Source: Gigaspora rosea (Eukaryota; Glomeromycota; Glomeromycetes; Diversisporales; Gigasporaceae). Taken from it: 64,000 nt of DNA. Each line of letters starts with the position of its first letter. Position 1 is the stretch's first letter. The position numbers and the translations under genes were made by a program. The stretch spans positions 311,052 to 375,051 of the forward strand of contig QKWP01000235.1 in assembly GCA_003550325.1 (NCBI GenBank). Direction: 5' to 3'. Of the stretch, positions 22,313 through 34,773 are shown piece by piece. The notes below the pieces were generated by a model that made no database searches, was not told the DNA's origin, and saw only the letters and a program-made list of their open reading frames with translations.

Positions 22313-25300
22313 ATAATTACCAATTCAGATAAGATCAGCACTATAGCTATATTATTACCATATTTGGAATTAGGGATAAACAAATATATAAACAATATAT
22401 TAGTAAATCGGTTTTAGGCCTAATAAAAAGTTTTTTGTACTAAGTAAATATTTATTTTTTGATATAAGTAAAGTTGTAGAGCAGGTTCTTGTGCATCTAC
22501 TAGTAAAATTTTATTAAAATCTAAAAATTTTATATATACAGGCCTAGGATCCAGATTTTGTACTACCTTGTTTATATATTTGTTTTGCCCCAATTATAAA
22601 TATAGAAATATTGCTAATCTTATCTGAATTGGCAATTAATCAATTAGTCGATTAGTTGCTTAGTTGGTTAGTCAATTAGTTGATTAGTTAATTAGTCAAT
22701 TAATCAATTAGTTGATTTTTAGATAGTTGATGGCTAATAGTTTTAGTTGACTGACTAAATAACTAAAAATTTTGGACCAATTCCTATTCTTAACTAATAG
22801 TGCTTGTATTTAAATAAGTGTCACCAAATGATAACAAAATTAATTTTACTTTTTTGAAAGTTCATCTTTCTGAAATGCTATTTTTCTGACTTCATAACTT
22901 CAATGTCCCTTTCCTGACAAGGCCATTTCTAGTTTTGTTCATTTAACTGACAACTTAGTTCATCAACAGTTTATTTTATCTATAGTTATTTTACTGAAGC
23001 TAAGTATATTTTCAAGTTCTTGTATATAGTTTCTCCTTGTGGTGATCCTAATTCCACTTTATTTATATTACTCTTCTTCTTTTATCCTAGGGTGCAAGAT
23101 TAACGGGATCAACAGGACCCCAGACATCTCTCATATAGGTCATAACTGGATTTTGGCCAATTTTGACCTAATTTGCTAAAAATGACAAAATCTATTTATT
23201 TAAATGACTTTTGATCCAGTAATCAGAATTGAATGAACTTTTTTTTGTTAGATGCGCCTTACTGAGAGCTTCATTTTAAAAAAATGTTCATTCAAATTGG
23301 ACCACTGGGTGCCAAGATAATTGCCAAAACTGATTTTTTGCTTTTTAAATTTCGAGGGTTTTTACTGAAATGCGTAACGTATGTCCTCTGTACTACATGT
23401 CCGGGGTCCTGGATCAACTACAACCATCACTGTGGTTAATGTTCAGAAGACCAATATTGGATTGATATAGGTAATTAATCAAGCAATAGAAGTAATGGAT
23501 TGTTTGATAAATCAGATAATAGAAAGAGATTAATCAACTCATGCTTATATAAAAGGTGATTAATTCAATCTGCCTTTCTCTAACTAGGTTATAAACTAAA
23601 CTATATTCAAAATGTGGATTACTAAGTAACTTAACACTATGACTTTAACAAGAATTACAAATGTTTTACAGAACAAAAGTAAGTGCAATAAGTGATTTTT
23701 ATTATAACAATGGGTTTAATAACAAGAAAAAACTTTTTAATACTTCTACTTTTATTTCAAAGGTTAGAACCAAAAATTGAACTCTTCTTAATTTACTCTT
23801 TATTAAGACGAAAAAGGGTTTTATATACTATTTTTCTTTTAATAAATATATTGATTTTAAACTAACTATACTATCTCTATTAAATTTGTTTCTATCATAT
23901 AATTCTCTTACTATAATCTCATTTCCTTGGGGTAGAAGGCAGAGGTGGCTTCTTTAAGCCTTGAGGCATAAGTGTCGTTAAAAGTATCTTTGCCTTGGTA
24001 TTATAATTTATCTTTAATTCATTGAGTGCCAATCTGTAATTTTAGCAAAACTAAAGCTAGGCTAAGTATATAGTTTACAAAAAGGGATATAAACAAATAT
24101 TGATTGCTAAATGCCAAAGAAATAAACTAGTTTTATCTATACAGGCAAAACTATCATGTGGAGAATCTATAGTTTACAAAAGAGGAAATAAACAAACATA
24201 AACAATAAAATTCCAAGGGCATAAACTGGATTGTAGCACTGATATATGCAATTACTATGTGCTCATACAGAATTTATTGGGGCTATATTAATTTTTGTAA
24301 CCATGGTATAATTTTAGAAAAAATTATATGATTGTATAATATAACTAGTAGAAAAATTTTCTAGATAAACAAATAATTAAAAAAAAACTTGGGTGTAGCC
24401 TGTCACAATAGGCCTATTTTTCTAAGTTCTACCTTAATCTAGAGCTCTGTTTTCAATGCCCATGCCTGGCCTATTAGACTATAAGTGCTCTTTGAACTAC
24501 TATGGGCCTTAAATATTATTGCTCAAAAATATAACTATTAAATTTTTATATAATTTAGTAGTTTATTCAATATTTTATAATATATATTTCTTATAAATGA
24601 TTTTATTGCAAAAGTCTTTAGATTTTACTAGTTTATATAATTAGTGCAATCAAAATATTTGATAGTATTTTCAAACTTCTACAACATTCAAATTTCTAAC
24701 TGATATCTATTATTACATATAAATTATGAATTATATAAATTTTAGAAACCAATTATAATTCAAAAAGAAACTAAACATTTAGTACAGAGGTCATACATTA
24801 TACATTTTAGAAAATTTGAAAAGTAAAATAATAGTTTATAGCAATTATTTTGGCATCTATTGGAAATAAACTTTTTTTTTAAAATGAAGCTCTCAGTAAG
24901 GTGCATCTAACAAAAAAAGTTTATTCAATGCTGATCACTGGATCAGAAGTAATTTAAGTAAATATAGTATTATCATTTTTAGCAAATTAGATCAAATTGG
25001 TCAGAATTCAGTTATGAACTATATGAGAAATATCCAGGGTCCTATTTAAAATTACATATGTAAGCTAAGCAATATTAAGCATTATCCATCATCTTACTAT
25101 GATCAGATTGCCAAATAACTTTGGTTATTTGGCAATCTGGTCATCATAGGCTGCTGGATAACACTGTTATTGAATGCCAAGCACCAATAACTTGTTTATC
25201 TGGCAATAAAATTTAGTGTTCCATTTCTGAGCCCCTTTGGGGCCCAGAAGCTGTCACATTAAATTTTACAGCCAGATAATGAAGTTATTTTACAAATAAC

Positions 25301-26114
25301 TCCTGTTATTGAATACTTTACATCCAATAACTACATATTATGCATTATAATTAATTAAATTAAAATATTAAAAACCTTTTAGATCTAGTAATATGCAAAC
25401 AAAAAGATAAAATACTAATTTTTTTAAAATTTTAGCTTTATTCAAAAAAAAACTTGTTTGGAATTTTTATAAATCAAAAAAAAAATTTACTTATAATTTC
25501 ATAAAAATCAAAAAAAAATTTTTTAAAAAAAGTGCATTAGTTCATAGTAGCTCATGATTGACCAATAAAAATTGATTATATAAATTATATGCTCAGGAGC
25601 ACATAATTCAGTAATTAATTTTATTGATCAATTATTTTTCTAATAAAAATAAAAGCCGAGTTCAAAATAATATAGTAATTCTAATAACACAATTTTAATT
25701 ATTATATCAAATCAATATATCATAAGAAAAAACTATATATAAAAACTAATATTGTAACAAATATAAAAACTATAAAAAAATAATATTACGATAAACAACT
25801 ATGTATAATATATATATATATATAAAAACTATATTGCAACAATTTCAAAAAAATAATGATATTAAGTTTTTGAAAATGTATCAGCTAATCCAAGATTATT
25901 ATATTCAAAATTTAAAATCTTTATAAATATTGGTACCAAATAATAAAGCCTATGATCACTAACAAAATTGGAATGACAAATAATTTTCACAAACTACATA
26001 CCAAATAACCAAAGCTTAAAAACTCTATACACCAGAAAAACAGCATAAACAATAAAAGCCCAGATCTCCATATTGAAATAATAAATGCCAAAAACTATAG
26101 CACCAAATATGAAA
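22313..26114 (+). repeat. Second copy of the 3.80-kb duplication
   Basis: It contains the same foldbacks as 18398-22199 and then continues into unique sequence at 26115. If it is an artefact, the true locus is about 3.9 kb shorter. Confidence 0.9.
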
Positions 26115-27029
26115 TAACAAAAGCCAAAATTTTGTTTTGAACAATAAAAGCACAAAACTCTTATAATCTTTATCTATTTTTTAGTAAAAAAAACCTACAA
26201 AAAAGAAAAAAAAACAAAAAAAGCAAACAATGAAAAAATATATCTTAAAGGATTTTGGTTTTAATTCTACTATTAGGCCTTCTAGAAGACTAATCTACAG
26301 AAAGTAATATTATTAGCTCAAAGAAAAAAAAAAAAACTACTAATCTCAGTTTTAATTGCCAAATCAAATATGACTTTGTGACAGTTTTAAAGCTTTAATT
26401 CAAGGCTTCAATAACAGTTCTAATAATAATTCAACTTCAACAAAACCTCTGTAAAAGCTTCAGTAATGACTCCAATAAAAACTCCAATAACAAAACCCTT
26501 AAAAAAAAAAAAGCTATTTAATAAAAAATAAAAAAAAAACAAGCACAAAAAAAAACAATAAAAAAAAACCAATAATTATCAAAAGAATAATTATTGTTTA
26601 TATATGATTGCTGACTTAAAATAATTGGCTAATCTTATGTTACTATAGTAATGGGTTGGTATGTAAAATTTTTTTAAAAAAATTTAAAAGATTATAAAAG
26701 CTTAATCAAATTAAATAAAAAATATTTATAAATTCTAGCCATACTTATTAGCTATATTTAATCCAATTTCTTTAGTACATTAGCAGGTTATAGTATCTGG
26801 GTCTAATAAAGTATAGTTATTATCAATAATATGATTTGCATAGCTAAATTTAGTTTGTTAGTACTTTAGTATAGTAGTACTTAGTTAATTAGTACTTGAG
26901 AATATTGGTAATTTTAAAAGTTGAACATTGGCAATTTAGTATGTTAAATAACAGCAATTTAATATATTACGCATTGGTTATTATTATTAGTAATTATTAG
27001 ATTAAACCAAAAAATTACTAATTTGTATA
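26115..27029. other. A-rich non-coding stretch
   Basis: Long A tracts and A-rich short words (AAAAAAACAATAAAAAAAACC near 26550) dominate to about 26580. Beyond that the DNA is AT-rich without a gene. I recognise nothing else here. Confidence 0.5.
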
Positions 27030-27203
27030 GGGGCATGCCATTTATTATGTAATTTTTATCATAAATACATGGTCAGAGGTAGTGATCATGTCTATATATT
27101 ATATTAATCAATTAGTCAATTAGTATTAGATAAAATGATTACACTATACATGGGTAAAAGTGGCTACTAAGTAAAAAATATTACATAATAAATGGCATGG
27201 CCC
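27030..27203. mobile_element. MITE with GGGCATGCCATTTATTA ends
   Basis: The left end GGGCATGCCATTTATTATGT is inverted at the right (ACATAATAAATGGCATGGCCC). The flanks read TATA on both sides, but the exact target-site duplication is unclear. Related to 18207-18352. Confidence 0.65.
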
Positions 27204-27379
27204 ATATATCTATTTACTATATACTAGATTATAATTGGTTGTTAAGCATATAAATATATCTGTAAGCCAAAAGGGTAGCATAGCGATATTACTCTAGCCC
27301 TATCTATTTGTATTACCCGGCTCAGCTTTTGTGAAACTACTCATGAGAATCTGTAGATAGCTTAGACTTATACAAAAGC

Positions 27380-28780
27380 CTATTTGTAAAAATTGTCTTA
27401 TTGAGATTATACAAAATGGACAGTAGATCAAAGTTATTATCAATTCCAAAAATTAAAGAATATAAACAATTTTTAAAAAATATAAAATTTGATTGAATTC
27501 AAAGTGCACAAATTGGTGTGAAGTTGAAGGTTTTAAAAATTATAAAGAACTTAAAGATAGAGTGTATGTAGATCATTTATTATATAATTTTGGTAGTACT
27601 TTGGCATTTTATACAAAATTTGAAATATGCCACTAATAAAAGTTTTTTAAAACTACTATCAATCTTTACCAAAATTTGAGAATTTACAGATTAAACCTTC
27701 TATTTATAGTAGTAAAATCTTTAGTAGTTGTATTATTTTAAAAAAAATATACTTTCTTATATAGTGCATGAATCCTTAAGGGTAGGGTATTTTATGTCAC
27801 ATTACACATATATAATTTCATGCAGATCATGGAACTCAGCCCTTATAAAAGCTTTTACAAACTCGTGATATTTAAAAATTTTTCGTCAATAGTTTAATAT
27901 TGTCAAAAAAGATGTTTTTTGATTGTTCAAAGGCTCATATACTCAACGGTAAGTTGTTTTTTATTAGCAAGTTGGCTTAAAAAAGGGTTATTTAGAAAAA
28001 AGGCAAAGTTAACTTTACCGCATTTTGCTTCAAAAATACACATTACAAGCAAACTTTATTAAATAATAATTTTTTTAAAAAAAGTTTAGTAGATAATGAT
28101 TTCAATCACTTGTTTACAATTAATTATATTGCAAAAAACTATAATGTTTATAAATTTTTGGAGGTTAGCTAGAGACTATTTGTAAAAAAAAGTGTTTATT
28201 AATAGATCTATTTATAGATTATATAGTCATATTAAAACATGGATGTCAGTCAAATTAGATAGTTGTAAAAGGCTAACATTTTTAATTGTAATACGTATAA
28301 TGAGTGTAAAAAGTATTTTATTATATAATTATTTATTATTATATCAGTAAAAATTAGCAAAAACTGCAAGCTTTGTGAGAAAGGAAACATAGAAACAATT
28401 GATCATCTAAAGTACTGCAATGCACTTAAGAAGAACTAAAGAAACATCAAAGTAGTAGCACTAAAGTTATTTGGAAAAAGCTTAAACAGAAATACAGTAT
28501 GGGTATAAACACTTTTTAAAAGTTTTTAAAGACCTCTTTTTGAATCAAGAGCTGAATAACAAAGTCCAATTACAGAAAAATTAATTAAAGGATATTTTAG
28601 TCTAAATATATATAATAAGATAAAAAAAAGAGATCTACTAACAAAAGAGCTCAACAATACTATCAAAAGCCTATTTTATATAGTATGAAATAGATTCTAC
28701 AATTTATATAAAGAGAATACTATAAAATGTTTGCAAAATATAAAAAGAAAAAAGGTATTCAAAGGAATACCAAATGAACT
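27380..28780 (+). pseudogene. Decayed non-LTR retrotransposon (LINE) ORF2 remnant
   Basis: At 28350-28430 the plus strand encodes SKNCKLCEKGNIETIDHLKY followed by C. This is the C-x2-C-x9-H-x3-C zinc-knuckle (zf-RVT) found at the end of many LINE reverse-transcriptase proteins. Downstream, from 28480 to 28780, Lys-rich fragments such as IKKRDLLTKELNNTI and NRFYNLYKENT follow with single stops between them, as expected of the protein's last part. Upstream pieces from 27380 are too decayed to assign to a domain, so the 5' boundary is a guess. Many stops and frame changes show that it is dead. Confidence 0.55.
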
Positions 28781-29067
28781 ATAGTTAAAAAAAAACAGTT
28801 ATAAAGCCAGTTATTTATTAAAGAAACAAATATAAAAAGAGTCAGAAAGCTAAAAAAGTAAAGGTGATATCAAGTTCTTTAGAAAGAAAAAATAAGAAAA
28901 TTTATAAACTTTGGAGCAAAGCAATTTTGCAATATATATAAATTATATTGGTTTAGTTCTTAACATATAATACAAAAATTTGGTTTATCAGTAAACCAAT
29001 ATAACAGATTATATCTAGATACTTGAAAAGCAAATAAATAATATTGAGTTGGCAATATTTTAAATAT

Positions 29068-29319
29068 ATGGGTGTAAGTCAGTAGAAAAAGGACAAATCA
29101 TTTTTAGTAAAATTTTTTTAATTATTAAACTAAATTATCTTGACAAATATTTAATCAAATTTGCTAAAAAATTTTTTATTTTAAACTTGAAATTATATAG
29201 AATTAAAATAAAAAATAATTTATTAAATTTATTAAGATAGTTGTTAAGATATTTAAGCTTAAAGTCAAGAAAACTTTTACTTAGAAAAAATTTGGCACTT
29301 TTTTACTGACTCAACCCAT
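29068..29319. mobile_element. MITE with TATGGGT ends, about 250 bp
   Basis: TATGGGTGTAAGTCAGTAGA at the left is inverted at the right (TTTACTGACTCAACCCATA), with ATA repeated outside. The arms continue imperfectly. Non-coding. Confidence 0.6.
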
Positions 29320-29464
29320 ATAGTTATTAATTTTTTATCGTACTTTCTTAGAGGCACACTATAAATTATATAATATTCTTTACTTAGTAGTTACCTTATT
29401 TATATATAGTATGATCACCCTATTTCAATTCTGATTGGTTAATATAATAATTAATTTTTTATAA

Positions 29465-30032
29465 TATATAGATAATATTAAATAACTTTTGATTTACTAG
29501 TCCATTTTGGATAATTTTATTACAAAATAATTATCTCAGTAAGACAATTCTAACAAATCCAAAATCATTAAAATCCAATTACTGATCATAAGATTATTAA
29601 GGTTTTGTATTATTTTATGAAAAAATATGCTTGTCACTAAGTGGTGACAGTAACCAGATTAGGGTTAGGTTAGATTTAGAGTTAGAAGAAAGTTTATTAT
29701 ATAATAAAACGCTTTAAGAAGCAGTTTTAGCTTGAAAAAAATATTGGTTTCATAGGCACAATTTGAAGTTATTGCGATTTGTAATTTTTTGAATTTTTTT
29801 GTTATACCTAATCTAGCAATTTGATTGGCTCGGAACTGTAACTACAGTTACAAATAAATTCACCTTTATTTTATATATGTTTTAAAACTTATTTAAGACA
29901 AATACAAAACTTTAATGATCTTGTATTGGATTTTGATAATTTTGGGCATTAGAATCATCTTACTAAGACAATTATTTTGGTAGTTAAATTATCCAAAATG
30001 GACTAGTATATCAAAAGCTACTTAATATTAAA
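29465..30032. mobile_element. Foldback element with arms of about 150 bp
   Basis: ACTAGTCCATTTTGGATAAT (29496-29515) is inverted at 29985-30010, and the arms stay similar for about 150 bp (ATCCAAAATCATTAAAATCC against its complement). The interior 29640-29850 is a copy of the dispersed repeat family. Confidence 0.65.
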
Positions 30033-30421
30033 TAATATATATATTATATAAATATAATTACTATATATTTATAATAAAAATTATATAATAAATATTATAA
30101 CCTTTAATATCTTTTAATAAAAGCATTAGCAAAACTATTAAAGCTAAAAAAATTTATGGCTAATAGAGAATTAGATAGAAGTAACTTTTTAAAATTTATT
30201 AGTAATAAAAAATAGTTGAATTATATATGACATATTTAATAATATTATTTATAGATTATTTCTGTATTGATAAAATTAAGGTTTTGTTAGTTTAGAATTA
30301 GGGTAAGCATTTAGGTTAGGGTTAAAATTTGGAAATATATAGTAAACTTACTTAAAGAAAACTTCTTGTTAGAGTATAGAAAGTAGTTTTCTATGCAGAT
30401 TTTTAGTAATAAGCAATTTTT

Positions 30422-30424
<3 letters not shown>

Positions 30425-30454
<30 letters not shown>

Positions 30455-31477
30455 AATTTNNNNNNNNNNNNNNNNNNNNNNNNNNNNNNNNNNNNNNNNN
30501 NNNNNNNNNNNNNNNNNNNNNNNNNNNNNNNNNNNNNNNNNNNNNNNNNNNNNNNNNNNNNNNNNNNNNNNNNNNNNNNNNNNNNNNNNNNNNNNNNNNN
30601 NNNNNNNNNNNNNNNNNNNNNNNNNNNNNNNNNNNNNNNNNNNNNNNNNNNNNNNNNNNNNNNNNNNNNNNNNNNNNNNNNNNNNNNNNNNNNNNNNNNN
30701 NNNNNNNNNNNNNNNNGGTACAGCCCTCCGATACATTAGTCAGTCGAAGACAGTCCCGGATGCTACCTACATCTCCTTAGAACTAATTTATCCTCGCGGG
30801 TAAACTTGGTAGAGCAGTCCCTGTCCCACACAGGTATTACCTACACTTCGGTAACTTACGCACTCACCGAGGCAAGCAACTTGCAGTCAGGGGTACCTAA
30901 CCGCTACCATTACCTACTTCTGCCCTTGTAAGATTCATACCGACCCCGGTACCCACCATTACTTTCCTACCGGTCCATCACCGGGTGCCCCAAACTTCTA
31001 AACCAGTTGGCCCGGAAGGGTTGATCTACCCAGCATTAGGTGCTACTATGGTTTTTCTTCCCCTGGTGCCTAATTCCAGAACATAGGTCCTTTTTCTCCG
31101 GTATGACTCCGGCGGCCAGGTTGGTGGACCCTCTCCTCCGAAGGTCATATCGTCCAGTTTTCTAGCTCCGGTTTCCAATATTCCGGTTCTGGTAGCACCG
31201 TCGAAGATCGTTGCTACCTCCTTACTCGGGACTTTCCAAATGGGTTTCTATTTCCCCAGTTCTTTGGATTTGTCTGTATCACCGAACACAACTTCGCCCG
31301 AAAGCTCCCATTCGAGATGGTAACCAAGAACTACAGGTAATATACCCAACCAATCGACAGGAAACAGTTACCGTAACACAGGTCTATTTTTTTCAAAGCG
31401 TCACTAGTGGGATTTGAACCCTAGACCTGCCACTTGGGGGTGACAACTTACCAACTTCCCTAAGTCGCCACACCCTA
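30425..31477 (-). mobile_element. GC-rich tRNA-headed retroposon (SINE-like) with poly(A) and target-site duplication
   Basis: Between 30717 and 31477 the base composition jumps to about half G+C in a genome near one quarter. On the minus strand the 5' end has RNA polymerase III boxes: A box TAGGGAAGTTGG (31462-31451, one mismatch to TRGCNNAGYNGG) and B box GGTTCAAATCC (31420-31410, perfect), 30 bp apart. The other end is a run of about 30 T on the plus strand (30423-30453), which is a poly(A) tail on the minus strand. TAATAAGCAATTTTTG at 30407-30422 and TAATAAGCGATTTTTG at 31478-31493 flank the insert as a target-site duplication with one mismatch. The middle is hidden by 257 N (30460-30716). 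No long open frame is present. At about 1.05 kb it is long for a SINE. Confidence 0.75.
30460..30716. other. Assembly gap (257 N)
   Basis: The gap follows a run of about 30 T and lies inside the tRNA-headed retroposon, so the true element length is uncertain. Confidence 0.95.
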
Positions 31478-31760
31478 TAATAAGCGATTTTTGTTAGTTT
31501 TTTGATAAATGAACATTTGTTTTGAATTTTTTGATTATGTTATATTATATAAGATTCTGAAATCTAATTGGGTTGGTAATATATAAGCCATTGTCACTTA
31601 TATAACAAATTACTTATCTTATAAAAAATTATATAATTTTTAGAAGCTTCAAGTAAAATTGGCTTCTCAATATTTTTTATTAATATACCAAAGTATGATC
31701 TAATTTTAATTATCTATTTTTGGATATTTTTAAACTCTATTAATTTCTAAATATAAACCT

Positions 31761-31938
31761 TGGTAATATGGAGCAGTGGTTTAAGTGGGTGACTGTTTAA
31801 TCAACTGCCTTGAGGTTTGAATCATGCCTAAAAAAAGTTCATACAAATATATTGGGCAAAACATAATAATATATTCTGAGGCCCTTAGGTCACAGTGATA
31901 TATCAATAGATGTTATTTTTATTTTTATTTTTATTTTA
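31761..31938 (+). mobile_element. tRNA-derived SINE, about 175 bp
   Basis: An A-box-like TGGAGCAGTGGT (31769-31780) and a B-box-like GGTTTGAATCA (31814-31824) are spaced as in a tRNA gene. The body ends near 31910 and is followed by a tail of ATTTTT repeats. The B box has two mismatches and no clear target-site duplication was found, so this is an old copy. It differs in sequence from the larger tRNA-headed element 300 bp upstream. Confidence 0.55.
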
Positions 31939-31984
31939 TACTATTTTATTCTTTTCTAATTTTATAAACAAAACAAAATTCTCT

Positions 31985-33085
31985 AAAATTGTCTTTTGTA
32001 GAACATATAAATCGAATTTAATTAGGTAGTTGCAAAAATATCTTTGATCAAAGTTTTAGAGAATTTTAAAGCATATATCACATAACAGATAGATACGTTT
32101 AAATTTTTGACAAAACTTTGATTAAGGATATATCTGCAATACCTGATTAAATTTGATGAAATTTTTTTTATTTGAATTCTACAAATCTATTGAATTCAAA
32201 TAAAAAAACTTTCATCAAATTTGATCAAGTGGTTGCAGAGATATCCTTGATCAAAGTTTTATTAACAGATTCAAACATATTTGTTATGTGATACATGTTT
32301 TGAAATTCTCTAAAACTTTGATCAATAAAAATTTTTTATTTGAATTTTATGGATCTATAGAATTCAAATAAAAAAAATTTTATTGAATTTATTAGATGGT
32401 TGCTAAGAAACCTTCGTTCAAAGTTTTAAACAAATTTAGCGCAGCTTGTTTTTGATGGATATTTTAATTTTTTCTAAAACTTGAGTAAAGGTATTTTAGC
32501 AACCATCTAATCAAATTTGATAAAAATTTTTTTATTTAAATTCTATAGATCTATAGAATTCAAATAAAAACATTTTTATCGAGTTTAATCTGGTGGTTGC
32601 TAAAATACCTCCAACCAGTGTTGTCACTTGGACGTGTCCATACTATGTTTTTTGTCCAATATCCAAGATTGTCCAAAATCGTCCAAGCCTATGTCCCATG
32701 TTTAACTAATCAATAAAGTAATTTAAAAAATATATAATTATATATTTTTTTAGGTGCTGGACTCATTGGTGAAAAAATTAAAATAGATTATCTTAATAAA
32801 ATTTTAAGTAATTTTAATTTAAAAAAATGCCCAAAATGTCCAAAAAACGTTCAAGTGACAACACTGCCTCCAACCAAAGTTTTAGAAAAATTTGTCATAG
32901 CTTGTATTTTAATAGATATTTTGATTTTTTCTAAAACTTTGACTAAAGGTATCTTATCATCACCTGATCAAATTCAATGAAAATTTTTTTATTTGAATTC
33001 TATGTATTCATAGAATTCAAATAAAAAAATTTTCATCAAATTTGATCAAGTGGTTGCTAAGATATCTTTACTCAAAGTTAAGATT
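31985..33085. repeat. Palindromic satellite array, units of about 150-330 bp
   Basis: Segments containing TTTGATCAAAGTTTTA, ATTTGAATTCTATAGATC and TAGAATTCAAATAAAAA alternate in opposite orientations. Each TTTGAATTC..GAATTCAAA pair is the centre of a palindrome, and centres lie near 32185, 32350, 32550 and 33005. Arms carry GGTTGCTAAGATATC-like ends. A hAT-type MITE (32616-32866) sits between two units. Confidence 0.7.
32616..32866. mobile_element. hAT-type MITE, 251 bp, 8-bp duplication
   Basis: The ends are CAGTGTTGTCACTTGGACG and its near-exact inverse CGTTCAAGTGACAACACTG. CCTCCAAC occurs immediately before (32608-32615) and after (32867-32874). CAGTG ends with 8-bp duplications are diagnostic of hAT elements. 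No transposase is encoded. Confidence 0.9.
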
Positions 33086-33309
33086 TTTATTTCGAATTTA
33101 TATATTCAAAAGTAAGTTTTATATTTTAAAATTGGGTTTTATATTTCAAAGAGATTTATATATTCAAAAGCAAACTTACATATTTTATAACAGAAAGCTG
33201 TAAAAAGTGAAGATTCAGCAAATTTTTATTAATTATACATGTAGTTTTAAAAATTTGTACTATATTTATTTACCCGATAACAAATATTATATTTTAGTTT
33301 TTAGCAAGG

Positions 33310-33930
33310 AGAAAATAAATTTTTCGCACATGCGACTTGCTGCACCCTGCTTCGACCAATCAAATCGCACGATTTTATAGGCAAAAAATTTTATTTTTTA
33401 AAAATTTAAAATTTACTTAATAAAGTGTAAAATATATATAAAATATTATATTATATAATGTAAAATTTTATTTTGAACAAGTTTTTCTAAGTCATCAAGA
33501 TAGATTGTCTTAGTAAAAAAATGTTTTATAATAAAATTTTCCAAAATTGGCACATATAAAACTTTTCTACTAAAATAATCTACCTTTTTAACTTAGAAAA
33601 GTTGTTTAGCATAAAATTTTACATGTAATACTTAAATATAAAAATAGATTATATTAGTAAAAACAAAGTTTTATATGTGCTAATGTTTGAAATTTTTGAT
33701 TTTTCTTATAAAACGTTTTTTTACTAAGACAATCTAATATCATAACTTAGAAAAAGTTGTTCAGAATAAAATTTTATATTATATGCTTTGATATCGCTTA
33801 TTATTTTTATATTTTACTAGTAAAGTTTTTAATTTTTAAAACTTAAAATATTTTGTTTACAAAATCGTACAATTTAATTGGTCAGAATCAGGCGTGCGAC
33901 ATGTCGCAGATGTGACAAATTTCTATTTCT
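33310..33930. mobile_element. Foldback element, about 620 bp
   Basis: The left segment with TTTTCGCACATGCGAC and CGACCAATCAAATCG is inverted at the right (CAATTTAATTGGTC, GTGCGACATGTCGCAG). Inner arms include AACTTAGAAAAAGTTGTT and its complement, a variant of the GAACAAGTTTACTTAG motif seen in other foldbacks of the window. Confidence 0.6.
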
Positions 33931-33954
33931 TTTAGCAAATTACTATAAAATTAA

Positions 33955-34060
33955 TCCAAATTTTAGCAAATTTACTTGATTTTAGGAGTAGCAAAAACAT
34001 TTAAATTCATACAGATCAGTTATGATCTATACAAGAGATGTCAGAGGTCCTGGTAGTGCT
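33955..34060 (+). repeat. Solo arm of the long foldback family
   Basis: This stretch (CAGTTATGATCTATACAAGA, then CAGAGGTCCTG) matches the right arm of the element at 19196-21135 in the same orientation. No partner arm is nearby. Confidence 0.5.
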
Positions 34061-34315
34061 TAAGAAACACCCCAAGTTGATATTTGTTATCATTCTTGAA
34101 ACTCATAAATAAGAAGGAAGGTATAAGCAGTGTTTAAAATTCAATGTTCTTAGTGTTTTCAAAAAAGATTACACAATTTTTGGAAACATGAATTATTAAA
34201 TAAAAAAAAATTAATTTTCCTATATAAATAATAATAAAATTTTACTAAGAACATTAAAAAATTAAAATGTTTTTTTTGAGAATATAAAATCAAATTTGAA
34301 TTTTAAATACTGGGT

Positions 34316-34732
34316 ATAAGTATACTTGCTGGCCAAACCAGACAAATCCAATCCTTTAAAAATTAATTGCTATTTATAAAAAATTAAATCAAACAAATAA
34401 TGCTAAAATTTATAAGTATATCGTCTATAGCTATAAGAATACTTGATTTATTTAAACAAAGATTATTAATCAAATTTTTGAGCTACGAGTTTGGCCAGAC
34501 ACTTTGGGTTTGTCCACTTTAAGTTTTACTTAAAGTGGATAAACCTAAAGGGTCTGGCCAAACTCGTAGCTCAAAAATTTGATTAATAATCTTTGTTTAA
34601 ATTAATCAAGATATTCTTATAGATGATATACTTATAAAATTTTAGCATTATTTGTTTGATTTAATTTTTTATAAATAGCAATTACTTGGTGTTTGGGATT
34701 TGTCTAGGTTTGGTCAGCAAGTATAGGTATAT
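34316..34732. repeat. Near-perfect 410-bp palindrome
   Basis: From TATACTTGCTGGCCAAACC at the left to GGTTTGGTCAGCAAGTATA at the right, the two arms of about 190 bp match almost throughout. The centre is a short AAGTTTTACTT loop near 34527. GGTATA occurs close to both outer ends. Such arms can extrude as a cruciform or be transcribed into a long hairpin RNA. Confidence 0.85.
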
Positions 34733-34773
34733 GTTAGCCCTAAAATTTACTCTAAAATACTATTGGGTAGGTA

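Noticed and set aside
18207-27203. CRISPR array or other prokaryotic repeat system
   Set aside because: The repeats are inverted and irregular without spacers. Introns and SINEs show that the DNA is eukaryotic.
31211-31417. 68-codon open frame in the GC-rich island
   Set aside because: It crosses the pol-III promoter head of the retroposon on the opposite strand and has no recognisable motif.
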